From contig NZ_RZMX01000017.1 in the NCBI RefSeq assembly GCF_003992665.1, positions 1 to 64,000 of the forward strand: a DNA stretch of 64,000 bases, in the 5' to 3' direction. The position numbers were made by a program, and so were the translations under genes. Shown here in pieces: positions 8,494 to 17,791 of this stretch. The notes below the pieces were generated by a model. It saw nothing but the letters and a program-made list of their open reading frames with translations. It ran no database searches and was not told where the DNA came from. Every line of letters starts with the position of its first letter. The stretch's first letter is position 1. This stretch comes from Pelagibacterium montanilacus (lineage in GTDB: Bacteria > Pseudomonadota > Alphaproteobacteria > Rhizobiales > Devosiaceae).

Positions 8494-9454
8494 ATGAGTC
8501 AAGAAAATACAAGGCGTTCACGTAAGCTCAGCACGGGCGGCGATGAATCGCGCAGTGCGGCTCGTCCGCCGGCGAATCCGGAACACGTGGATCGCCTCGT
8601 CAGCCTGCGAACTGGGGCGGAGAGAGACTTCATTCTCGACGCGCTCGACGAGTCTGCCATCGTCGCAATCACCGATGTCAAAGGTACGATTATCTACGTG
8701 AACCGAAAGTTCAGCGAGATCAGCGGCTATTGTACCAACGAACTTATCGGCCAAAACCACAGAATCCTGAACTCGGGCAGGCACAGCAAGCAGTTTTTCC
8801 GCAACATGTACCGCACCATTGCCCGCGGGACCATCTGGAGTGGCGAGATCTGCAATGCGAGAAAAGACGGATCGCACTATTGGGTGCACACTACCATCGT
8901 GCCGCGCATCGGAACCAACGGGAACGCAACCTCCTATGTCGCAATCCGATTCGATATCACCGAGTCAAAGCTGGTTCAGACGAAGCTTCGGGAGAACCGC
9001 CGCCGTTTGCGCGATGCTGTTCGGCGAGACGCTCTTACGGGGGTTTCCAACCGGGCCCACTTCACCGCAACGCTTGGTGCATATCTCAAGCAGTCCCAAC
9101 TCGATGGTGGTCGGTTTGCGCTCGCCTTTGTCGACGTGGACAACTTCAAATTCATCAATGACTCTTATAGGCATGACGCCGGCGATGCGGTGTTGCGAAC
9201 GTTGGCGCAACGCCTCGAGACGTTCGCAGGAGGCCAGGGGCTCGTCGCGCGCTTGGGTGGAGACGAATTCGCGGCCCTGCTCCCGTGCACATCTCAAGCC
9301 GCAGCGGCAGCCCAACTCACGGACTTGATGAGATCGATCCGGCAACCCATGCGTTTACCGCGCGGGACCCTTCAGTGCACCGTAAGCGTTGGACTGGTGC
9401 TGGCGCCGCGTCATGGCAAGACGGGAAAGACGCTGATGAAGGCCGCAGATCTAG
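8494..9454 (+). pseudogene. PAS-GGDEF-EAL protein, 5' part (interrupted by IS5-family element)
   Basis: Cyclic-di-GMP signalling protein. A PAS domain spans about residues 35-150 (AITDVKGTIIYVNRKFSEI through YVAIRFDITESK). A diguanylate cyclase domain follows from DALTGVSNRAHFTATL, with an intact RLGGDEFAAL active site. The gene is cut after ADL by an 848-bp insertion. In frame it runs 10 codons into the IS, to a stop at 9483. Removing the IS and one CTAG copy restores ADL-ALYCAKFSGKDQF and fuses perfectly to the EAL half at 10303. Start at ATG 8494 is uncertain because the frame is open from 8404. Confidence 0.88.
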
Positions 9455-10231
9455 GCGCTGTTGACATAAGTCGGCATCCATAGCTTTGCGGCGGCGAGTG
9501 CCAGGAAGCCAAGGAACGAGACGGCGGTCTTGTCGTATCGGGTTGCGATGCGCCGGAACTGCTTGAGCTTGTTGAACATGCGCTCGACCCGATTGCGGTC
9601 CTTGTAGGCACGGTAGTCGCAGGCGATGGCCTCTTTGCGGTTGGCCTTGGGCGGGATGACCGGCATAATCCCCTTGAGCAGCAGGCTGGCGCGGACATCA
9701 TCGCTGTCGTAGCCCTTGTCGGCCAGCATCAGCCTGGGCTTGGCGACAGGCAAGGCGATCAGGTCATCGACGGCCTTATAGTCGGAGGCTTCGCCGCCCG
9801 TGAGGACGAAGCCAAGAGGGCGTCCCTGACCGTCTGCGCGGGCGTGGATTTTGCTCGTAAAGCCGCCGCGGCTTCGACCAAAACCCTCCTTATGAGTCCC
9901 CTTTTGCGCCCGCTGCCTGAGAGTGGCCGCGCACCGTGGTGCTGTCGATCATGTGTTGCCAGTCGTCGGTGAGCCCAAGCTCGACCAGCGTTTCCAGCAA
10001 AGCGTCCCAGACCCCTTGCTCGGCCCAGCGCCGGAACCGGACATAGACGGAATTCCACTTGCCATAGCGCTCATGCATGTCGCGCCAGGGGCAACCGACC
10101 CGCAACACATAGAGCATTCCGTTCAGAAAGCGCCGGTTGTCCAGGGCTGGCCGAGACCACCGACCACGCTCGGCCGGCAACAATTCCCCTACCAGCGCCC
10201 ACTCTTCATCAGTCAAATCGCCCCGAGCCAA
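9451..10231 (-). CDS. IS5-family transposase in two frames (orfA/orfB)
   Basis: orfA (10231-9890) starts MARGDLTDEEWALVGELLP and contains the first catalytic Asp in MIDSTTVRGH. orfB continues from the G-run at 9898-9901 as THKEGFGRSRGG, then LADKGYDSDD (second Asp) and NRVERMFNKLKQF (Glu), ending at 9451. One surplus G in the run AAAAGGGG separates the frames, which may be programmed frameshifting (as in this group) or a mutation. The orfB stop TAG is provided by the CTAG target duplication. Confidence 0.85.
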
Positions 10232-10302
10232 AACTGCCTCCTCTGAAAGGAAGCCTTGAATCAGTCACGCGGCGATTTGGGAAACCCTTTTGTCAACACA
10301 GC
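9455..10302 (-). mobile_element. IS5-family (IS427-like) insertion sequence, 848 bp
   Basis: Bounded by a direct CTAG duplication (9451-9454 and 10303-10306). The terminal inverted repeats begin GCGCTGTTGACATAAG and GCTGTGTTGACAAAAG (13 of 16 identical). Size and TGTTGACA ends fit the IS427 group. It inserted in the GGDEF domain of the c-di-GMP gene in the orientation opposite to it. A 2-bp TA duplication is an alternative reading. Confidence 0.9.
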
Positions 10303-11169
10303 CTAGCGCTCTACTGCGCAAAGTTCTCGGGCAAGGACCAGTTTCAAGTTTTCCGTCCCGAGATGCGACGCAGCTTCGACAAAGCTATCCAGTTGCGTGA
10401 AGCCGTGGAGAGGGGGTTGGATAACAACCAGTTCGAGTTGTATTTTCAGCCGATTGCTGCTGCTGCACCAGGCAAACCGCCCGTTCTGGAAGCATTGCTT
10501 CGCTGGCACCATCCGACTGATGGATTAGTGACTCCACTGGCGTTCTCCACCGTGTTCAACGATGCCAACACGGCCTGGAAAATTGGAAACTATGTCATGG
10601 ACCAGACGGTTCATGCGGCACGGAAGCTCGCCGATCAAGGAGTGTCCTTCGAAAGAATAGCATTCAATGTGGCGAATGCTGACTTTAGAGATACGAGCTT
10701 CGTCGCGCGGCTGATCGATCGGTGTGAGGCACATAACGTGCCCCTCGAAAGGCTCATCGTCGAGGTGACCGAAAACCTGGTTCTGGGTGCGGAGACTCAA
10801 AACGTGACAACGGCCCTCACCCACCTTCGGCGGAAAGGAGTGCAAATTGCCCTTGATGATTTCGGCACTGGCTATGCCTCTCTCTCCCACCTCAGATCTC
10901 TAAAGTTCGATAAGATCAAGATCGACAAGAGTTTTGTCACGGAGCTTACGACCAGCACCGGAGATGCGACGATTGTGCAAAGCGTGGTCAACATCGCAGC
11001 CAGTCTCAATAAGGAAGTCATCGCTGAGGGCGTTGAAACCGAGGCACAAGCCAGGTGTCTTGTGCAAATGGGGTGTGATTGGTTGCAGGGATGGCATTTT
11101 TCGCGCGCCGTCCCGCTTTGCAATCTCTCCGATACCTTGACGGGGCTGGAAGCCGACTGGCCCGAGTGA
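10303..11169 (+). pseudogene. PAS-GGDEF-EAL protein, 3' part (EAL phosphodiesterase domain)
   Basis: Continues the interrupted gene: end of GGDEF (ALYCAKFSGKDQFQVFRPEM), then a full EAL domain with EALLRW (EAL motif), FNVANADF, IVEVTEN, ALDDFGTGYASLSHL, KIDKSFV and EGVETEAQA. The c-di-GMP phosphodiesterase residues look intact. A separate ATG at 10363 could start a free EAL protein, but no good ribosome-binding site was seen and the PAS/GGDEF input would be lost. Confidence 0.88.
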
Positions 11170-11454
11170 CTGAAGGGCGCAATGGAGGTCGTTGAACGAG
11201 AACCCGCTGGCGCGGGATGGGTGTGCGCGGTGAGGTAGGCGCCTGATCCCTGGCGTCATGGCTCGATTGAGCTGCTTTCGGTTCGAGCGTTTCCTGACCG
11301 CATCGGCGTAGATGAGGCGCGCGAGATGGTCGTAGAACCATCCGATGATGCGGTTAAGCTTCGAGGATACCAGTTTGGGCGGACACCGCACCGCATCCAT
11401 GAGGACGAGGATCTTCGCGGCCGTATGCGACCGATAGCGATTGATTTTCGTCAT
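11170..11454 (-). pseudogene. Possible divergent small gene or remnant opposite hipB
   Basis: From ATG 11454 (AAGG 7 bp upstream) the minus frame reads MTKINRYRSHTAAKILVLMD and FYDHLARLIYADAVRKRSN, which has protein-like composition. After about 70 codons it becomes Arg/Pro-rich and continues antisense to the EAL domain, so any real gene is probably truncated here. The hip operators lie immediately before and inside its start. Weak call. Confidence 0.3.
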
Positions 11455-11559
11455 AAACGGCCTTATATGACCGCTTAACGGATTTCAATGGATGCGTAAC
11501 AAACGGCCATATGCGGCCTACAAACCGGATTAAATCGGACTATGAGGTCATATATGGCC
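11419..11559. promoter_or_regulatory. Four hip operator dyads
   Basis: Four 14-bp inverted repeats of the form GG(C/T)C-N6-G(A/G)CC or its complement: 11419-11432 GGCCGTATGCGACC, 11459-11472 GGCCTTATATGACC, 11505-11518 GGCCATATGCGGCC, 11546-11559 GGTCATATATGGCC. Start-to-start spacings are 40, 46 and 41 bp, about four helical turns. The last overlaps the hipB start. The E. coli hipBA locus also has four HipB operators, of different sequence. Confidence 0.75.
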
Positions 11560-11910
11560 GACAATAGACACACGAGCGTCAAAACACCAGCAACAATTTC
11601 GCGGGACATCGGCGAAAAGCTCGAGCGGCTGCGTCTCTCCCGAAACATTACGCAGGCCGAGCTCGCCCAGGACGCAGGCATTTCCGAGCGCACATTGAGA
11701 CGCCTCGAATCCGGAGATAATCCGACACTCGACTCGCTCATCCGCGTGCTGATTTCTCTGAAAGTCCAGCAAAACGTCGACCTCCTTGTTCCCGATCCGC
11801 GTGTCAGGCCGATTGAGCGGGTGCGGACAAAAGGGGGCGAGCGACAACGATCGAGTTCGACCAAGCCAACAAAGAAAACCAAGCAATGGGAATGGGGTGC
11901 AAAGAAGTAG
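11542..11910 (+). CDS. hipB: HipB-like antitoxin (XRE family)
   Basis: 122 residues from ATG 11542, or 118 from ATG 11554 (MADNRH). The helix-turn-helix core KLERLRLSRNITQAELAQDA and GISERTLRRLESGDNPTLDSL spans about residues 25-75. The basic, Ser/Lys-rich tail ends WEWGAKK. It ends 3 bp before hipA and has four dyad operators over its promoter, consistent with cooperative autorepression by a HipAB complex. No strong ribosome-binding site before either ATG. Confidence 0.85.
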   Translation: MRSYMADNRHTSVKTPATISRDIGEKLERLRLSRNITQAELAQDAGISERTLRRLESGDNPTLDSLIRVLISLKVQQNVDLLVPDPRVRPIERVRTKGGERQRSSSTKPTKKTKQWEWGAKK

Positions 11911-11913
11911 ACC

Positions 11914-13236
11914 ATGGCTGAACCTTCAACCGATGCATCAATCAATCTCTGGGGGCGAGAGGTCGCGGCCGTTTCGTGGTTGCCGGAGGATGGCTTTGCC
12001 GTCTTCCAGTATGACCCCGAATTCGCCAAATCTGGCATAGAGCTGTCGCCGCTCGTAATGCCCTTAACTCCGGACCCTTATTCCTTTCCTGCCCTGCCCC
12101 GGACAACGTTCAAAGGACTCCCGGGAATGCTGGCGGATGCCCTTCCCGACAAATATGGTGATCGGCTGATCAACGCCTGGCTGGCAGAACAGGGCCGCAG
12201 ACCTGAAAGCTTCAATCCGGTGGAGCGCCTTTGCTATGTCGGAACCCGCGGCATGGGAGCTCTTGAGTTCAAGCCGGCGCTGATGGGCTCGAACCGGAGA
12301 GCTCGAAAAGTCGAGGTTGCCAACCTTGTGCGCCTGGCCAATCTGGTCCTGAACGAGAAAGCCGGTCTGGAAGGCGCACTCGAGGGCGAGAACGACATTA
12401 CCGCGATCGACGATATTCTCAGAGTTGGCACATCAGCCGGTGGAGCGCGCGCGAAGGCGATTTTGGCGTGGAACCAGAATACGGGCGAATTCCGCCATGG
12501 CCAGATCGACGCCGGAGACGGCTTCGAACACTGGTTGATGAAGTTCGATGGCATCGACGATAACCGCGACAAGGAAGAACCCGACCCGCAGGGATTCGGC
12601 CTGATCGAGTACGGTTACTACCTGATGGCAACGGCCGCGGGCATCGACATGACGCCATGCCGTTTGCATCATGAGGGCGGACGCAGCCACTTCATGACAC
12701 GGCGGTTCGATCGTCCCCTCGATGAGAATGGAGTGACACAAAAACTCCACATGCAGTCGCTCTGCGCCCTGCAGCACTACGACTTCAACGATCCGCGCGG
12801 CTACTCCTACGAGCAGGCCATCCTGACCATCCGCGAACTTGGCCTCGGCGCCCCCGCGCTTGAGCAGCAGTTTCTCCGGGCAATCTTCAACATCATCGCC
12901 AGAAATCAGGATGATCACGTCAAAAACATCGCCTTCCTCATGGACCAGGCTGGTGAGTGGACGCTGTCGCCAGCATTCGACGTGAACTACTCCTACAATC
13001 CGAGCGGCGACTGGACCGGTCAACATCAGATGAGCCTGAACGGCAAACGCGACGGCTTCGAGATGGACGACCTGTTGGCCTTCGCGGAAACCACATCGAT
13101 AAAGCCAACCAAAGCAAAGACACTCATTTCCAATGTCAGCGAGGTCGTTGCGAACTGGCCGCAATATGCGCAGGACGCCGGCGTTGATGACGAGACAAGA
13201 CGAAGAATTGGGAACGCTCACCGGTCATTTCGCTGA
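11914..13236 (+). CDS. hipA: HipA-family Ser/Thr kinase toxin
   Basis: 440 residues, full length for HipA. Couple_hipA-type N-domain; phosphate-loop region GTSAGGARAKAILAW; catalytic segment FNIIARNQDDHVKNIAFLMD (the D-x3-N-type loop seen as NQDDHVKN); metal-binding Asp in LSPAFDVNYSY. Characterised members phosphorylate glutamyl- or tryptophanyl-tRNA synthetase and cause persistence; the target here is unknown. All key motifs are present, so the kinase is probably active. Organised hipB-hipA with a 3-bp gap, as in type II toxin-antitoxin systems. Confidence 0.92.
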   Translation: MAEPSTDASINLWGREVAAVSWLPEDGFAVFQYDPEFAKSGIELSPLVMPLTPDPYSFPALPRTTFKGLPGMLADALPDKYGDRLINAWLAEQGRRPESFNPVERLCYVGTRGMGALEFKPALMGSNRRARKVEVANLVRLANLVLNEKAGLEGALEGENDITAIDDILRVGTSAGGARAKAILAWNQNTGEFRHGQIDAGDGFEHWLMKFDGIDDNRDKEEPDPQGFGLIEYGYYLMATAAGIDMTPCRLHHEGGRSHFMTRRFDRPLDENGVTQKLHMQSLCALQHYDFNDPRGYSYEQAILTIRELGLGAPALEQQFLRAIFNIIARNQDDHVKNIAFLMDQAGEWTLSPAFDVNYSYNPSGDWTGQHQMSLNGKRDGFEMDDLLAFAETTSIKPTKAKTLISNVSEVVANWPQYAQDAGVDDETRRRIGNAHRSFR

Positions 13237-13241
13237 AGCTT

Positions 13242-13669
13242 TCAGCGGACCCGAGACGGGAAACGTGGTCGACATAACTGAGCTCGACTTTGTACATTAT
13301 GCCGCGAAGCAGAGGGCCGCGGCCATTCGGACGAGACGGTCTGGTGGGATTTTATGTCGTTCCCGGTTTGGCGGGAGTGTTGGTAAATGTCTCCGACCCA
13401 TAAAGCGAGGCGGACTGCGCCGATTGCGTCGGTGAAGGTGAGATTGCTCTTTCGGTACCACGCGGCGGCATAGGGTATGCTGGAGGTGGTTAGCAGATCA
13501 CAAGCCCACAACGAGACGAGACTGTAGAGGCCGAGCAATACAGGCGTAGTCCGTTCGATGGCTTTGTCGGACCATTGCCGCTGGGTTTCGACACCCAGAT
13601 GGGCCCTCGTTTCTGCAAAGGTAACCTCGACCTGCCAGCGACGCACGAACAGAGCGATAATCTCGGCGG
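13242..13669 (-). pseudogene. IS4/IS701-like transposase C-terminal remnant
   Basis: Minus frame reads TPAEIIALFVRRWQVEVTF, AETRAHLGVETQRQWSDKAI and RTTPVLLGLYSLVSLWA, the well-conserved last third of a DDE transposase family. Its upstream part is replaced by an IS256 end at 13670, and it is not found beyond the other end of that element at 15045, so the region was rearranged rather than simply interrupted. Confidence 0.75.
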
Positions 13670-15045
13670 GGGTCGTGTCGCGAATACTGTGGAAATTCCC
13701 TGGCGGCGTGCTCCAAGCATGTGATGGATGGGCCTTTCAGGCTGCGAGGTCAAGGGGCATTGGTTCGACAGGGTCTCCCAGCCATCGACCTTGCGCATCT
13801 GGATCTGACCGGAGGCGAGTAGCGCCCAGAGCAACATCGCACGGTCTGGGCGCAGGGCAGCACGGTCTGGGTCTTGATGCGGCGGCGGGACTCCTCGTTC
13901 ACACGTTCGATGGCGTTGGTCGTGCGCGCAGATTTCCATTGCGAGGGATCGAGGCGGGTGAAGGTGAAAAAGAGCCGGTCGCCCGCGTCCTCGAGGCTGT
14001 CGGCGACCGCCCGACACTTCAGGCGCCACTTGCGCAGGAACGCCTTGCGCCTCTTGTCGATCTCGGCCGCGGTGTCGGCGCAGATCATGTCGCGGTAGTC
14101 CTCGGTCAGCTCGTCCTGCATGTGTTTGGGGGCATGACCCAGAAGGTTACGATGCTTGTGAACCGTGCAGCGCTGGATGGGCAATTCCTCTCCCCACAGC
14201 GCCACGAGCGCGGCCTCCAGCCCCGGGGCGCCGTCGACGATCACCAATTCAGGCCGCTTCAGGCCGCGGGCGTCGAGATCGTCGAGGAACTGGCGCCAGG
14301 CGGCCGTGCTCTCCCCGCCCATATTCCTGATGGAAAGCAGAACCTTCTGCCCATCCCGCCGCACCCCGATTGCGGCCAGCACCGAGATGTTCGTGGCTTT
14401 CCGGTCCAGACGGGACTTGATCACGGTCCCATCGAGGATCAGGCGGACGATATCCTCATCGGCAAGGCTGCGGGCGCACCAAGCGTCCCAGTCGACCTTC
14501 ACCTTGCGCCAGGCACGGCTGACCACGTCCTTGCTCACGGCACCTTCGAACAACCCGAACAGCGCTCGCTTGACGCGCCGGGTGTTGGTGCCGGCGAGAT
14601 AGACAGCGGCGATGAGGCCCTCGGCTTTCTTTGTCAGCCCCTGGTATCGGGGCAGCGCTTTCGATCGCCACTCCGTTACCTTGCCCGTCTCATCTGCGAC
14701 GCGGGCGCGGGGCACGCGGACCGTCTCGGTCCCGAAGGTGCCGGTGAGCTGCCGTTCGCGGTGCCCGTGGCGATACCCTTTCGCGGCTCCATCGCCCCGG
14801 TCGTAGCGCAGGCGGCCGAGAAAGCTGGCAAGCTCCTCCTCGAACGGTCGTGCGGACATTCATCCGCAACTGCTCCTCGATCGGGTCAAACCCGGCATCA
14901 TGGGACAGTAGCGAAAAGCTTGAAGTGTCGGTAATCTGGGTCATGGCGTGATCTCCCTGGCGGTTGGCGCCGCCGGTTGGGTGGGTGTCAGGTCACCCGG
15001 AGATTACGCCGCCTTCAAATTTCCACCAAATCCGAGACACGACCC
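13670..15045 (-). mobile_element. IS256-family element, 1376 bp, decayed
   Basis: Terminal inverted repeats: left GGGTCGTGTCGCGAATACTG, and right, read inward, GGGTCGTGTCTCGGATTTGG; both continue with TGGAAA. No matching 8-9 bp target duplication is seen outside (GCGG versus AACT side), so flanks were reshuffled. The boundaries rest on the repeats and may be off by a few bases. Confidence 0.75.
13737..14944 (-). pseudogene. IS256-family transposase with three frameshifts
   Basis: Starts MTQITDTSSFSLLSHDAGFD at 14944. The frame breaks near 14848, where several bases seem lost before FEEELASFLGRLRYDR. The main frame 14859-13750 holds VRLILDGTVIKSRLD, LVIVDGAPGLEAAL, IQRCTVHKHRNLLGH and TTNAIERVNEE, the catalytic Asp, Asp and Glu regions of IS256. 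It breaks again near 13838 (MLLWALLASGQIQMRKVDGW in the next frame) and near 13768 before EPMPLDLAA and TGA at 13739-13737. Inactive. Confidence 0.88.
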
Positions 15046-15354
15046 AACTTCAGGCGCTAGATCATAATGTCTTGCAGGCCTCATCTGGCGCCGCAGCAGC
15101 GGAAGTACTGAACCAGAGAGCTGAGCTCGACCTGTTGTTCACCGACGTGGTGATGCCTGGCGGAATGGGCGGGCGGGATCTTGCTGATGCCGCGCGTAAA
15201 ATCAGACCGAATATCAAAATTCTGTTTACTTCTGGATACACCGAGAACTCGATTGTACACAACTGGCGATTGGATCCGGCATCAAGCTACTCACCAAGCC
15301 ATACAGGCGCAATCATCTGGCGGCGGCCGTGCGAGAAGCATTGGACACCATAGA
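15046..15354 (+). pseudogene. Receiver (REC) domain remnant
   Basis: Reads LLFTDVVMPGGMGGRDLAD (phospho-acceptor Asp region), KIRPNIKILFTSGYTENSI, then after an indel near 15275 GIKLLTKPYRRNHLAAAVRE with the conserved Lys-Pro. This is the C-terminal receiver typical of hybrid histidine kinases. The gene begins abruptly at the IS256 end, so it has lost its 5' part and is frameshifted. Confidence 0.75.
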
Positions 15355-15548
15355 CAACGAATGATGGCCACAGCCCATCTTCGTCGTCGCGTGCATATCT
15401 GCGTCAACCATTGTCTGCCGGTGACCTAACCCTTGCGAAGAGCGAGCGCGCACAGCGCCTGTTTCCTGAGGTGTTTCCCACGACAGCCTTGTCTCTCGAT
15501 ACGAAATCGTTATTCTGCAGTACGATATATGGATTTTGCAGGATCACC

Positions 15549-16304
15549 ATGGCTGCCCAGATTGCGGTAATCGAAAAGGCATTCGTCGCGCTCGAAGCGA
15601 TGAACAAGCTGGCGCGTCCGGCCTCGCTCAAGGAGCTCGCGGCGATAACAGACCTGCCCAAGCCTACGCTGTTCCGCATCCTCCAGACTTTGGTCGAGCT
15701 TGGCTATGTGGACCAGGATAGTGCGCGCAGCCGTTACGGCCTGAGTCTGCGCCTTTTTCACCTCGGCCGCGGGGACAGTTTCGAAGATGTCAGGCAGCGC
15801 GCCATGCCGTTCATGGAACCTTTGCACCGCCGGTTCAACGAGACCATCAATCTGGGCGTTCTTGAGGGGGGCTCGGTCTTTTACGTCCACTTTATTGAAA
15901 CCACGCGCAATTTGCGCTGGCAGGTCCGACCGGGAACGCAGGATCCGTTCTACTGCACCTCCCTTGGCCGGGCGATGGTGGCCCATCTGCCCAAAGCGCG
16001 TCAAAAACAACTGATCGAGCGGATCAAGTTCGAGGAGCGCACGCCACACACGCCGCGCGACGCGGTGACGGTGCGTCGGCTGCTCGCCGAGACGGCGGCA
16101 AATGGCTGGGCCTGCGACGCCGAGGAAAACGATATCGGGGTCTCGTGCTTCGGCGTGCCGTTGATGCTCGATGGCGAGCCGACGGCAGCGATCAGTCTGT
16201 CGATACCCGAAAGCCGACTGACGCCCGAGCTGCGCGAAGAGATCATTTCGGCGCTTCTGGCCGTACGCGAAGGCCGCATCGACGGCGATTATGGAGGGGG
16301 CTGA
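15549..16304 (+). CDS. IclR-family transcriptional regulator
   Basis: 251 residues from ATG 15549. Winged helix-turn-helix at the N-terminus (ASLKELAAITDLPKPTLFRI, LVELGYVDQDSARSRYGLS), then the IclR effector domain (GTQDPFYCTSLGRAMVAHLP, GWACDAEENDIGVSCFGVPL). The frame is open back to 15411, but the extension has no wHTH content. It ends 2 bp before the M81 gene and heads a three-gene operon, facing an operon on the other strand across a terminator. It likely controls cluster A in response to a small-molecule catabolite; effector unknown. Confidence 0.9.
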   Translation: MAAQIAVIEKAFVALEAMNKLARPASLKELAAITDLPKPTLFRILQTLVELGYVDQDSARSRYGLSLRLFHLGRGDSFEDVRQRAMPFMEPLHRRFNETINLGVLEGGSVFYVHFIETTRNLRWQVRPGTQDPFYCTSLGRAMVAHLPKARQKQLIERIKFEERTPHTPRDAVTVRRLLAETAANGWACDAEENDIGVSCFGVPLMLDGEPTAAISLSIPESRLTPELREEIISALLAVREGRIDGDYGGG

Positions 16305-16306
16305 CC

Positions 16307-17791
16307 ATGGCCCGAGTACTTTTTGCGGGCCTTTTCCATGAGACCCATTGTTTCATCGATTCCTTGACCAGACTCGCGGACTTCTCCGTACTTCGCGGCG
16401 CCGAAATCCTGCGCTGCAGGGGGGATGGTTCGCAGATCGACGGGTTTCTCGAGGTCGCCCAAGAGAGGGGCTGGGAGATTGTTCCGGCCTGCGCCTATGC
16501 CGCCACACCATCAGCGACGGTCGAACATGCCGTCTTCGAGCAGTTCTGGTCCGAACTGGAGCCGGTCGCGCGTCAGGCAGGAACTGACGGGGTCGATGCG
16601 ATCTTTGTATCCCTACATGGCGCGATGGTTACACAATCCGAGAACGACGTGGAGGGGGAGGTTCTCGCGCGGCTCCGCAGCACGCCGGGGTTGCAGGACG
16701 TGCCCTTGTTCGGCGTCTACGATCTTCACGCCAATTTCAGCGACCGCATGGCCCGGCACGCCAATGGTCTGGTCTGCTATCGGGAGAACCCGCATATCGA
16801 TGCGCGCGATACCGCCGTGCGCGCTGCACGGCTGCTCGCCCGGTGCCTGGAGACCGGTGTCATCCCCCGGATGACGGAACGGGCCGCTGGCATACTCTGG
16901 TCGCCGCCCGGAACAGGGACGGCAGACGCACCAATGGCTGCGCTCGAAGCTGCGGCGCGCGCCATGGAGGCCGAAGATCCGGACATATGGGCGGTGAACA
17001 TCGTGGGGGGATATTCTTTCGGCGACACGCCATGGACAGGCGTGAATGTAAACCTCGTTGGCACCGCCGACTCCGCCCGCAATGCCGCGATACTGGACCA
17101 GCTTTGCGGATTGGCGCTCGCGCTCAAAGAGCGCGGTGAGGCTCAGGAGGTCGCGCCGGAGGAGGCACTGGCGGAGATCGTCCGGCTGGCGCCGGATGGC
17201 CCGGCCCTTCTGGTCGAACCTTCGGACAACATCGGGGGCGGCGCTCCGGGAAACGGCACCGGCGTTCTTCGCGCGCTCATGGCCGCAGATGCTCGCGATG
17301 CCGGCGTGGCAATTTGCGATCCCGAAGCGGTGGAGGCGCTGATCGCGCGGGCACTGGGCGAGGAGGTGAAGCTTGAAGTCGGCGGCAATGGCAACCGTTA
17401 CGACCCGGGGCCGGTGCGCATACAGGCGACGCTCGTTTCTCGCAGCGACGGGCGCTTCTCGCTCGAGGACATCAACAGCCACCTCGCCGCATCACGGGGG
17501 CGCAACATAGAGATGGGGCCATGCGCCGTGGTCAGGCATCGCGGCATCACCATTTTGCTGACGTCCAAGCCGACCCCGCCATTCGATCTGGGCCAGTGGC
17601 GCAGCCAGGGCATTGATCCCGAGCGGCTCGCGATAATTGGCGTGAAGGCGGCGGTCGCACACCGGCGCGCCTACGATCCGATCGCCGCTGCCAGCTTCAC
17701 AGTCAGGACGCCCGGAGCATGCACCAGCGATCCGCGCTTGCTGCCGTACCAGAACATCCGGCGACCAATTTACCCACTCGACCCTCAATGA
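16307..17791 (+). CDS. M81-family (MlrC-like) metallohydrolase
   Basis: 494 residues, the usual MlrC length. ATG 16307 has GGAGGGGG upstream. N-domain DUF1485: MARVLFAGLFHETHCFIDSL, VSLHGAMVTQSENDVEGEVL, GVYDLHANFSDRM with Asp and His metal ligands. C-domain: VEPSDNIGGGAPGNGTGVLR and KAAVAHRRAYDPIAAASFTV. MlrC of Sphingomonas hydrolyses linear microcystin fragments, but most homologues sit in unrelated catabolic loci and are thought to cleave amide bonds in small molecules. Translationally coupled to ridA (ATGA). Substrate unknown. Confidence 0.92.
   Translation: MARVLFAGLFHETHCFIDSLTRLADFSVLRGAEILRCRGDGSQIDGFLEVAQERGWEIVPACAYAATPSATVEHAVFEQFWSELEPVARQAGTDGVDAIFVSLHGAMVTQSENDVEGEVLARLRSTPGLQDVPLFGVYDLHANFSDRMARHANGLVCYRENPHIDARDTAVRAARLLARCLETGVIPRMTERAAGILWSPPGTGTADAPMAALEAAARAMEAEDPDIWAVNIVGGYSFGDTPWTGVNVNLVGTADSARNAAILDQLCGLALALKERGEAQEVAPEEALAEIVRLAPDGPALLVEPSDNIGGGAPGNGTGVLRALMAADARDAGVAICDPEAVEALIARALGEEVKLEVGGNGNRYDPGPVRIQATLVSRSDGRFSLEDINSHLAASRGRNIEMGPCAVVRHRGITILLTSKPTPPFDLGQWRSQGIDPERLAIIGVKAAVAHRRAYDPIAAASFTVRTPGACTSDPRLLPYQNIRRPIYPLDPQ

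Noticed and set aside
16307-17791. Microcystin degradation (mlr) locus
   Set aside because: mlrA, mlrB and mlrD are absent; M81 proteins are widespread in other pathways.
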